DNA of 64,000 nt from Blautia coccoides. GTDB taxonomy: Bacteria > Bacillota > Clostridia > Lachnospirales > Lachnospiraceae. The stretch spans positions 2,049,001 to 2,113,000 of the forward strand of contig NZ_CP136422.1 in assembly GCF_034355335.1 (NCBI RefSeq), read 5' to 3'. Positions 19,691 through 26,299 of the stretch are shown one piece after another. How positions within the stretch are numbered: the stretch's first letter is position 1; each line of letters begins with the position of its first letter. Made by a program: the position numbers and the translations under genes. A model generated the notes under the pieces. It did not search any database, was not told the origin of the DNA, and saw only the letters and a list, made by a program, of their open reading frames with translations.

Positions 19691-19736
19691 GGTTAGGAGT
19701 AACCGTTCAGTTTGTCTGAGCGGTTACGGTTAGGAG
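19691..19736 (+). repeat. Hairpin flanked by direct repeats in the yedF-yqeB gap
   Basis: GTAACCGTTCAG (19699-19710) pairs with 19716-19727 over 12 bp with one mismatch and a 5-nt loop. GGTTAGGAG occurs at 19691-19699 and again at 19728-19736, where it acts as the yqeB ribosome site. No T-run follows, so this is not a standard terminator. It may tune RNA stability or translation. Confidence 0.6.
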
Positions 19737-19746
19737 AGAACGGATC

Positions 19747-20562
19747 ATGAGACCAATTGTAGTAAGAGGCGGCGGCGACTTGGCAACAGGAACCATCCAC
19801 CGCCTTGGCAGAAGCGGATACCCTGTTGTCATACTGGAGACTGACAGACCTTCCGCAATCCGAAGGCTCGTGGCTTTTTCCCAGGCAGTTTATGATGGGG
19901 AGACAGAAGTGGAGGGCATGGTGTGCAAAAGGGCGGAGAGTGCCGAGGAGGCGCTCGCTGCTGCGGCTCCTATGTCCCCGGTGCTTTTGGTGGACCCTGC
20001 GTGTAGTTCCCTTGCTATTCTGCAACCGGAGATCCTGATTGATGGGATTCTGGCAAAGCGGAATCTAGGCACCAGAAGGGATATGGCAGAACTGACCATT
20101 GCCCTTGGGCCTGGATTTGAAGCAGGACGTGATGTGGACTATGTGGTGGAGACAAAGAGGGGGCACTATCTGGGCAGAATACTTAAGACAGGCTGTGCCA
20201 TAGCGAATACAGGGGTGCCTGGTATGATAGGCGGCTATGGAAAAGAGAGAGTGATCCATTCTGACCGGGCCGGCATCTTCCGGGTGAATGCCTCTATCGG
20301 CGACTGGGTGGAGGCGGGAACTCCGGTGGGATATGTGGAAACCCCGGACGGGCAGCGTTATCCCCAGAAAACGGTGATTTCCGGTGTGCTCAGGGGGATC
20401 CTGCCGGACGGCTACCGGGTGACAGCGCATTTTAAATCAGCAGATGTGGACCCCAGAGAGGAATCCAGAGCACACTGTACATTGATTTCAGATAAAGCCA
20501 GATGTATTGCCGGCAGTGTACTGGAGCTGGTAAGTGCCTTTGAAAAGGGTGTACTGAGATGA
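19747..20562 (+). CDS. yqeB: Selenium-dependent molybdenum hydroxylase maturation protein YqeB
   Basis: A 271-residue protein of the YqeB (EF2563) family. It has an N-terminal nucleotide-binding loop (VVRGGGDLATGTIHRL) and a repeated glycine-rich segment (ETKRGHYLGRI). The family always travels with selenium-dependent molybdenum hydroxylases and is needed for their maturation (family knowledge). The exact step, possibly Se insertion into the cofactor, is unproven. It follows a 72-bp gap with a hairpin and overlaps yqeC-mocA by 4 bp. Confidence 0.9.
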   Translation: MRPIVVRGGGDLATGTIHRLGRSGYPVVILETDRPSAIRRLVAFSQAVYDGETEVEGMVCKRAESAEEALAAAAPMSPVLLVDPACSSLAILQPEILIDGILAKRNLGTRRDMAELTIALGPGFEAGRDVDYVVETKRGHYLGRILKTGCAIANTGVPGMIGGYGKERVIHSDRAGIFRVNASIGDWVEAGTPVGYVETPDGQRYPQKTVISGVLRGILPDGYRVTAHFKSADVDPREESRAHCTLISDKARCIAGSVLELVSAFEKGVLR

Positions 20563-21914
20563 ATAAAAGTTTATTGGAAATGTTGAAAAGTACAGGGAAA
20601 TGGCCGGAAAAGCCGGTGATCTCCCTTGTGGGCGCAGGGGGGAAGACCACCTGCGCTTATCTGTTGGCCGAGGAATTGGCAGGGCAGGGCAAAAAGGTGC
20701 TGGTGACCACTACCACCCATATGGAACATCCCGGTTTTCTGGGAAGAAACGGAGTTATAGATAAGTGCCCGGAAGAGATAGGGGCTGCCCTTGAAAAATC
20801 CCTGATCGTGACTGCCGGGACATCCGGCCCCGGGGGAATGAAAATGAAAGCTCTGCCCAAGGCGGTGTTTTCCGCAGTGCTGCCTTTTTTTGATGCGGTC
20901 ATAATAGAGGCGGATGGCTCTAAGCGGCATCCGTTTAAAGTTCCGGCTGCCCATGAACCGGTGATCGTTAATGAGACTACACATATTATGATACTGGCCG
21001 GCATGCCGGCAGTTGGCAGACCTCTCAGGGATATCTGCTTCAGGATAGAGGAGGCGGAAAAACTGCTTTTGGAAAAAGGGACAGTGGGAGACATGCTGTG
21101 TCCGGATCTGGTGCTGACACCGGGACTTGCAGGAATTCTGCTGGAATCCGGATACGTTAAGCCGCTTAAAAAGAAGTTTCCGGGGGCAGCACAGATGATC
21201 CTGCTGAACCAGACCGGGGACAGGAAAGCGGTGGAAGAAATGCAGGAACATACCAGTGTACCGGTATACGCAAGACCCTCTGACCCTACAACGGCCAATG
21301 GGAAAATACACTTGATCTTACTGGCCGCAGGCTTTTCCAGACGTTTCGGGGAGAATAAACTGCTCTATGAACTGGACGGCAGGCCTATGTATGAGTATCC
21401 CATGGAGGTTCTCAGAGTGCTGAATGAGTGCAGAAGAGACATAGTCTCTGTCTGTGTGGTGAGCCAGTATGGGCTGATCCTGGAAGCAGCCGCAAAATAC
21501 GGTTTTTGCCCTGTGGAGAATAGAGAGAGTGCTCTGGGCATTTCCTCCTCCTTGAAGCTGGGGATCAGAGAGAGCAGGAAAGCGGGCGGCTCTGAAAAGA
21601 CAGAGGAACATTTTTACTGCTTTTTTGTGGCTGACCAGCCCCATCTGAGGGCGGATACAGTGAATCGTTTTCTGGACGGATTTTTGAAAAGCGGTAAAAA
21701 AATCGGCTGTCTGGCAAAAGGAGATACCACAGGCAATCCGGTAATCTTTCATGAAAACTATATTCCGGAGCTGATGGGGCTTGAAGGGGATACAGGAGGA
21801 AAGAAGGTTTTGAAAAGACATCCGGAGGATGTGTTTCTCTGTGATGTGGGAGAGGTGCTGCAGCTTCACGACTATGACAGCAGGGAGTCTCTGCGTGACA
21901 GAAAGATAGAATGA
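20559..21914 (+). CDS. YqeC-MocA fusion: hydroxylase accessory protein plus molybdenum cofactor cytidylyltransferase
   Basis: A 451-residue two-domain protein. Residues 1 to about 240 match YqeC, with a P-loop-like GAGGKTT in VISLVGAGGKTTCAYLL. Residues about 250-451 form a MobA-like nucleotidyltransferase (LILLAAGFSRRFGENKLL, VADQPHL), as in MocA, which makes molybdopterin cytosine dinucleotide. In E. coli yqeC and mocA are separate neighbours. The fusion supports a shared function in finishing the XDH cofactor. It ends the plus arm at a terminator. Confidence 0.9.
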   Translation: MNKSLLEMLKSTGKWPEKPVISLVGAGGKTTCAYLLAEELAGQGKKVLVTTTTHMEHPGFLGRNGVIDKCPEEIGAALEKSLIVTAGTSGPGGMKMKALPKAVFSAVLPFFDAVIIEADGSKRHPFKVPAAHEPVIVNETTHIMILAGMPAVGRPLRDICFRIEEAEKLLLEKGTVGDMLCPDLVLTPGLAGILLESGYVKPLKKKFPGAAQMILLNQTGDRKAVEEMQEHTSVPVYARPSDPTTANGKIHLILLAAGFSRRFGENKLLYELDGRPMYEYPMEVLRVLNECRRDIVSVCVVSQYGLILEAAAKYGFCPVENRESALGISSSLKLGIRESRKAGGSEKTEEHFYCFFVADQPHLRADTVNRFLDGFLKSGKKIGCLAKGDTTGNPVIFHENYIPELMGLEGDTGGKKVLKRHPEDVFLCDVGEVLQLHDYDSRESLRDRKIE

Positions 21915-21920
21915 GTAAAT

Positions 21921-21960
21921 GAGCAGAAGGTGTGCAAAGCGCATACTTTCTGCTCATTTT
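21921..21960. terminator. Bidirectional terminator between yqeC-mocA and XRE regulator
   Basis: Arms at 21921-21935 and 21941-21955 pair at 13 of 15 positions and are followed by ATTTTTC. The right arm overlaps the stop codon of the converging XRE gene. Confidence 0.85.
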
Positions 21961-22265
21961 TCTGCGAGAAGTTTCGCCAGATCAAGAAGTGCCCGGGCCT
22001 GTTCCTCATTTAACTGGCGGTAGAGACGGATCAGCTCTGCCTCATGAGGTGACGGATAAAGTATATTGGATTCCTCGTTGAAAAATTCTGAGAGATGCAT
22101 TCCAAGGGGGGACAACAGCGCGGTAAGGATCTCTATGCTGGGAATGCTCTCACCCTTCTCCACTCTTCTGATATAGTTGATGGAAACGTCACTTAATTGA
22201 GAGAGTTTATAGACACTTATCTGTTTATCTCTACGGAGTTTCGCAAGGTTTTCACCGATGTTCAT
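21954..22265 (-). CDS. XRE-family helix-turn-helix regulator
   Basis: A 103-residue DNA-binding protein. The helix-turn-helix spans about residues 4-58 (IGENLAKLRRDKQISVYKLSQ, then LSDVSINYIRRVEKGESIPS), followed by a helical tail. The start at 22265 has GGAAGGGAA upstream. A longer frame to 22367 reads through the promoter region and is rejected. A palindrome at 22323-22336 lies at its predicted transcription start, suggesting autorepression. Target genes other than itself cannot be read. Confidence 0.88.
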   Translation of the reverse strand: MNIGENLAKLRRDKQISVYKLSQLSDVSINYIRRVEKGESIPSIEILTALLSPLGMHLSEFFNEESNILYPSPHEAELIRLYRQLNEEQARALLDLAKLLAEK

Positions 22266-22322
22266 AAGAAATTTCCCTTCCAAATATGAGATATATCCGA
22301 CATTGCATAAAACATGACAAAT

Positions 22323-22336
22323 ATGGCAGATGCCAT
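22323..22336. promoter_or_regulatory. Palindromic operator candidate for the XRE regulator
   Basis: ATGGCA-GA-TGCCAT is a perfect 6-bp inverted repeat. It lies just downstream of the minus-strand -10 element at 22339-22344, where a repressor would block transcription start. Confidence 0.55.
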
Positions 22337-22338
22337 TT

Positions 22339-22367
22339 TTTATATTGTGCGGATTCGCCCTGTACAA
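22339..22367 (-). promoter_or_regulatory. Sigma-A promoter of the XRE regulator
   Basis: Minus-strand TTGTAC (22362-22367) and TATAAA (22339-22344) with a 17-bp spacer. Confidence 0.6.
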
Positions 22368-22423
22368 GTATATGCACTATATTATGCCCTAATAGGGATA
22401 AAATTATAAGCCAACAATTATGG

Positions 22424-22452
22424 TTTACAATAGTGTTATATTGTTGTAATAT
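22424..22452 (+). promoter_or_regulatory. Putative promoter of the diguanylate cyclase gene
   Basis: TTTACA (22424-22429) and TAATAT (22447-22452) with a 17-bp spacer. This would give a leader of about 160 nt containing three hairpins. The 22266-22618 gap thus holds two divergent promoters, an operator and the structured leader. Confidence 0.45.
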
Positions 22453-22467
22453 AGTAATTATTCAGTA

Positions 22468-22587
22468 GGTCTGCGCATTTACTGCGCTGACCGTAAGAAA
22501 ACATTCAGCAGCCGGGCAAAAATCCCATCGCCAAAGGCGATTTGCATGGATTTTTGCTCGTAACTGTAAGGGTACTGAACAGTTACG
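22468..22587 (+). ncRNA. Triple-hairpin 5' leader or interspersed RNA element
   Basis: Three successive hairpins are visible. The first is GGTC-T-GCGC (22468-22476) with GCGC-T-GACC (22484-22492). The second is a long stem 22514-22525 with 22548-22559, enclosing ATCGCC-AAA-GGCGAT. The third is CGTAACTGT (22559-22567) with ACAGTTACG (22579-22587). It does not match the c-di-GMP-I or -II riboswitch consensus that I know. It may be a leader of the cyclase gene or a dispersed repeat. Confidence 0.5.
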
Positions 22588-22618
22588 TAATATAATAGAT
22601 ATTCGGTAATTTTGAAGG

Positions 22619-23503
22619 GTGGTGGCAGGATTGGTCTATACCGTAATTTTTGAGGTGGATATTAAGAACAACCAGATATTATTTTTTCACACAGGTTCTC
22701 TGTCGGTCAATCTAAAGGCGGGAATCCTGTACGATTATGAGAAATTCCTGGAACAGTTTATCTTAGACAATGTCTATGAAGAAGAGAAGATAGACCTCTA
22801 TGAGAAGTTTAATATAGAGGCGCTGAGAAGCGCATCCCTGAATAAGAGAGAGAATATTACATGTGATTTCCGGCTCCGGCCGGAGGGTAACCGGGAATAC
22901 CGCTGGTTTACCATGAGCCTGATGCTTCCTCACGGAGCAGGCGGGGCTGTGGGAGCGATTCTGGATATCCATGATAAGAAAATTTATGAGCTGGAGATGC
23001 AGCATCAGGCGTCCCATGATGCCATGACAAACCTGCTGAACCGCCAGGCATTTGAGCGGGCAGTATTTTCCTATATCATGCAGGGCGGAAGGGTCGGAGC
23101 ATACTGCCTGATGGATGTGGATAATTTTAAACTGGTCAATGATACAAGAGGACATGCCTATGGGGATATTGCGCTGATGAAAATCGCGAAGATACTGACA
23201 GAGCTTGCCCCTGAGGGAACCATCACCGCTAGGTATGGAGGCGATGAATTCTGTATGTTTTTGCCCGGGATCGACAGGGAAGAGCAGTTGGAGCCTGTCT
23301 TAAAGAATATTCTGGAGCATGTAAAAAAAGAAGAGTTCGGAGGACTGCAGTTGTCCTTGTCTGTGGGGGTTGCCTTCTATCCGAGGCACTGTCCGGAAGA
23401 AAAACATTCCATAGGAAAATATGCGGATGTAGCGCTTTACAAGGCAAAAGAGTCCGGCAAGGACAGTTATTGCTTTTACAGCGAAGAGATGGGAGAATTT
23501 TAA
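22619..23503 (+). CDS. Diguanylate cyclase (PAS-like sensor plus GGDEF)
   Basis: About 294 residues. An N-terminal PAS-like sensor (about 1-115, ending in the DIHDKKIYELEMQHQ linker) is followed by a GGDEF domain (about 125-290). The active-site motif RYGGDEF is at residues 205-211, and MDVDNFKLVNDTRGHAYGD provides the metal aspartate. It should make cyclic di-GMP. No RxxD inhibitory site stands before GGDEF. The start is uncertain: GTG at 22619 sits too close to GAAGG, and TTG at 22631 has better spacing. No membrane segment is seen, so it is cytoplasmic. Confidence 0.9.
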   Translation: MVAGLVYTVIFEVDIKNNQILFFHTGSLSVNLKAGILYDYEKFLEQFILDNVYEEEKIDLYEKFNIEALRSASLNKRENITCDFRLRPEGNREYRWFTMSLMLPHGAGGAVGAILDIHDKKIYELEMQHQASHDAMTNLLNRQAFERAVFSYIMQGGRVGAYCLMDVDNFKLVNDTRGHAYGDIALMKIAKILTELAPEGTITARYGGDEFCMFLPGIDREEQLEPVLKNILEHVKKEEFGGLQLSLSVGVAFYPRHCPEEKHSIGKYADVALYKAKESGKDSYCFYSEEMGEF

Positions 23504-23508
23504 AAGGG

Positions 23509-23534
23509 GAGTCCGGCGAGCCGGACTCTTATTT
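23509..23534. terminator. Terminator between diguanylate cyclase and luxS
   Basis: GAGTCCGGC (23509-23517) pairs perfectly with 23520-23528 and is followed by TTATTT. It serves converging genes. Confidence 0.8.
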
Positions 23535-24012
23535 AGTTGGGATATATAAGACGGTCCGGGCCGATATGGTTCAGCACCTCGTCCAGATATTTTTTTGCCA
23601 GATAGTTTGCCATACCCAGATTCATATCCAGATAATTGCCGCAGTCTTTTGGAGAAGCACCCGGCACCTCATCTTTAAAATCACGGATAAATACAAACAT
23701 ATCTTTTAAAAGTTCCACGATATCGGAAGATTCATAATCCCCTGCCAGCAGCAGATAAAAACCTGTGCGGCATCCCATGGGGCCAAAGTAGATGATCCTG
23801 CTGCCGAATTCTTTGTGATTCCGCAGGAAAGTGGCTGCCAGATGCTCAATGGTGTGAACCTCCGCTGTGTTCATAACAGGCTCTTCATTGGGGGAAGTCA
23901 TTCGGATATCAAAAGTGGTGATCACTTCGTTCCCCACATGATCTTTCCGGGATACGTAGATGCCCGGCTGCAGTTTTATATGGTCAATGGTAAAGCTTGC
24001 GATTTTCTCCAT
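23533..24012 (-). CDS. luxS: S-ribosylhomocysteine lyase LuxS
   Basis: A 159-residue metalloenzyme of standard length that cleaves S-ribosylhomocysteine to homocysteine and the AI-2 precursor DPD. Metal ligands are H53 and H57 (HTIEH) and C124. The catalytic cysteine is C81 in GPMGCRTGF. A clear AAGGAGG lies 8 bp before the ATG. It lies 124 bp downstream of the histidine kinase on the same strand. No Pfs nucleosidase is adjacent. Confidence 0.97.
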   Translation of the reverse strand: MEKIASFTIDHIKLQPGIYVSRKDHVGNEVITTFDIRMTSPNEEPVMNTAEVHTIEHLAATFLRNHKEFGSRIIYFGPMGCRTGFYLLLAGDYESSDIVELLKDMFVFIRDFKDEVPGASPKDCGNYLDMNLGMANYLAKKYLDEVLNHIGPDRLIYPN

Positions 24013-24136
24013 TCTAGTCCTCCTTTTTATGGGTATCTTATTTTATTATTGTGGGTGTGCGGTTGTACCTCATGGCAGCCGCACAGTCTGCCGACAAAAT
24101 AATTATAATCCGTATGATAGCAGGATGCAAGCAGAA

Positions 24137-25471
24137 TCAGGCCGGGGCTGTCCTTAATATTATGGTAAAGGTAGCCCCTCCGCCCGGTGTGTCGGACAGG
24201 ACAAGCCGCCCTCTGTGTATCCTTACGATCTCCCGGGCAATGCTGAGTCCAAGTCCGAAGTGGTCTTTGCTGGTATGGGCCTTATCCTGGCGGAAAAAAC
24301 GCTGGAACACCTGTTTTTTGGAGGAATCTGGTATACCTGGGCCGTTATCGGCAACGGACAGGGAAACGTGGCCGGAAGTAAAAGACAGGGAAAGTGTAAT
24401 GCTGCCGGGGGCAGGCGTGTAGCTCAGGGCATTGTCCATAAGGATAGAGAGTACCTGCGCGATCCGCTCCTCATCACACAGCACAGGAGGGCATTCCTCC
24501 TCGGGAAGGCGGATATGAAGGGTCAGCCCTTTTTCCCTGGCCAGGTATTCGTATTTTTCATAGGTTTCCAGCAATAAGGTATCCGGGGGAACCGGAGCGG
24601 GCATGAGATCCCAGGAACAGGCATCTGCGCCTGCAAGCTGCAGCATGTCATCGATCAGGCGTGACATGCGCTTTCCTTCCGTCTGGATGGTTTCTGTAAA
24701 GCGGGCGGCTTCCTCGGGCTCTGCTTTCTGGGCAGCAGTCAGGCAGGAGAGCATGACCGCCAGGGGGGAGCGGAGTTCATGGGAGGCGGAGGCGATAAAC
24801 TGGGCCTGCTGTCTGCGGTTTTCCTCCAGGGGTGCCAGGGTTTTTCCCATGAAGATCCAGAAAAAGACGGCAAGCAGGAGCAGCGCCGCGGTATCCGCAC
24901 CCAGAAAGACAAGGCGCTGTCTGTTGATCTGATTTTTCTGGGCATCCAGAGACTGAAGGATAACAGCGCTTAAATGACCGTTTGTCTTGGGCAGCAGTAC
25001 CACGGAGGCGTGATATTCTTTCCTGTCATTGGTCTTAAATTGGAATTCCACGTGTTTTGACAGAAGGGAGGAGGCGTCTGCCGCGTCCAGATCCAGCCCG
25101 TATCTGGAAGATGCCGTCTCCTTTGCCAGGGTTATGGCATCCTTTTCCTTCTGCGTTCTGCGCAGCTCCTGATAGAAAAGAGGTCTGCCATTGTCATACA
25201 GCGAGAGGATGGTAGTATGGTTTTGCTCTATGCCTGCGATCCACTGGAGTGTGATGGTATTTTGGCTTTCCAGATGTGTGAGAATGGAATTTAAACTGTT
25301 GGTAAAGGAAGTGCTTCCGTTCTTTGCGATCCCGGATTCGGAAAAGTAGAGACACAGGCAGGTGGCAGCAGCCAGAATGAGTCCTGTGACAGCTAGGCAG
25401 AGCAAAGTGAGCCGGATACGCATTTTACGGACCAAGGGTGGGTGTGGCGGTCTCCCTTCTTTTCTAATCAT
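24137..25471 (-). CDS. Sensor histidine kinase, two membrane segments
   Basis: A 444-residue kinase. TM1 spans about residues 20-43, an extracellular sensor about 44-187, TM2 about 188-209, then the phospho-acceptor helix with H231 (SASHELRSPL). ATP-binding motifs are MDNALSYTP (N box), DNGPGIPD (G1) and FGLGLSIA (G2). It overlaps the upstream response regulator by 8 bp. The pair faces the divergent solute-binding protein operon and probably controls it in response to an extracellular ligand (inference). The sensor region has no recognised domain. Confidence 0.92.
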   Translation of the reverse strand: MIRKEGRPPHPPLVRKMRIRLTLLCLAVTGLILAAATCLCLYFSESGIAKNGSTSFTNSLNSILTHLESQNTITLQWIAGIEQNHTTILSLYDNGRPLFYQELRRTQKEKDAITLAKETASSRYGLDLDAADASSLLSKHVEFQFKTNDRKEYHASVVLLPKTNGHLSAVILQSLDAQKNQINRQRLVFLGADTAALLLLAVFFWIFMGKTLAPLEENRRQQAQFIASASHELRSPLAVMLSCLTAAQKAEPEEAARFTETIQTEGKRMSRLIDDMLQLAGADACSWDLMPAPVPPDTLLLETYEKYEYLAREKGLTLHIRLPEEECPPVLCDEERIAQVLSILMDNALSYTPAPGSITLSLSFTSGHVSLSVADNGPGIPDSSKKQVFQRFFRQDKAHTSKDHFGLGLSIAREIVRIHRGRLVLSDTPGGGATFTIILRTAPA

Positions 25472-26144
25472 GGCTCACCTCCAGACAGTAGCCGATCCCC
25501 CGGACTGTGCGCAGTGTAAGGGCGCTTCCCACGGTCCTGAGACGTCGGCGGATAAAGTGGATATAGTTGTCTAGATTACCTTCCTCCACCTCCGCGTTGG
25601 GTCCCCACACGCGGGACAGGATCATGAGACGTGGAAGGGTCTGGCCCGGGTTTCTGAGAAGAAACTCCAGAAGCGCGCCTTCTCGTTTTGATAAAACCAG
25701 TGTCTTGGAACCGCAGAGAAGCTGTTTTTGTGCGGGGTGGTAAGTGACATCTCCAAAAGTGATATCTCCGGACATCTCCAGATTACCCGGGCGCCGGGTG
25801 ATACAGCGGATACGTGCCAGAAGCTCCTGAAAATCATAGGGCTTGACCAGATAATCGTCGGCTCCTTGGTTAAGTCCTGTGATCTTATCTGAAAGCTCTC
25901 CCAGTGCTGTGACTAAAATGACAGGTGTGGAAATGCCCTCCCAGCGCATTTTCTCCAGGACGGTAAGTCCATCCATGGAGGGAAGCATGCGGTCCAAAAG
26001 AATCAGATCATGGGTGCGCTGCCGGATATAATCCAGCCCGTCCTCTCCGTCATAACATAAATCCGTGAGAATCCCCTCCTTTTCTAGCTGGAATTTCAGG
26101 GAATCGCAGAGTTTGCGGTCATCTTCTATTATTAAAATCCTCAT
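25464..26144 (-). CDS. OmpR/PhoB-family response regulator
   Basis: A 226-residue regulator. The receiver domain (about 1-115) has acidic pocket EDD at 7-9, phospho-acceptor D51 (LLDRMLPSMDG), switch threonine in VILVTALG and lysine in LVKPYDF. A winged-helix DNA-binding domain covers about 125-223 (LSKREGALLEFLL, VWGPNAEVEEGNLDNYIHFIRRR). It is transcribed first, with its kinase. Phased TTAGAGA repeats upstream are its likely binding sites. Confidence 0.94.
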   Translation of the reverse strand: MRILIIEDDRKLCDSLKFQLEKEGILTDLCYDGEDGLDYIRQRTHDLILLDRMLPSMDGLTVLEKMRWEGISTPVILVTALGELSDKITGLNQGADDYLVKPYDFQELLARIRCITRRPGNLEMSGDITFGDVTYHPAQKQLLCGSKTLVLSKREGALLEFLLRNPGQTLPRLMILSRVWGPNAEVEEGNLDNYIHFIRRRLRTVGSALTLRTVRGIGYCLEVSHD

Positions 26145-26193
26145 AAGAAATAAATCCTCCGGTTTTTTATTTATTTGAAGTATAACACAGGAA

Positions 26194-26255
26194 TCTTTAA
26201 GTTATCTCTAAAAATGTAAGAAAAATTAGAGATGATCTTAGAGAATGTTTAGAGA
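26194..26255. promoter_or_regulatory. Phased direct repeats, likely response-regulator operator
   Basis: TTAGAGA occurs on the plus strand at 26226, 26238 and 26249 (12- and 11-bp steps). On the minus strand TTAGAGA (26205-26211) and TTAAAGA (26194-26200) are also 11 bp apart. One-turn spacing suits OmpR-family dimers. The sites cover both halves of the divergent promoter region 26145-26299. Confidence 0.65.
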
Positions 26256-26299
26256 ATGGAATGATAAGATAAACGCAAATGAGAGACAGGAGGAGAAAC

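Noticed and set aside
22453-22618. c-di-GMP riboswitch before the diguanylate cyclase
   Set aside because: The leader is structured, but the conserved GEMM core sequences are missing.
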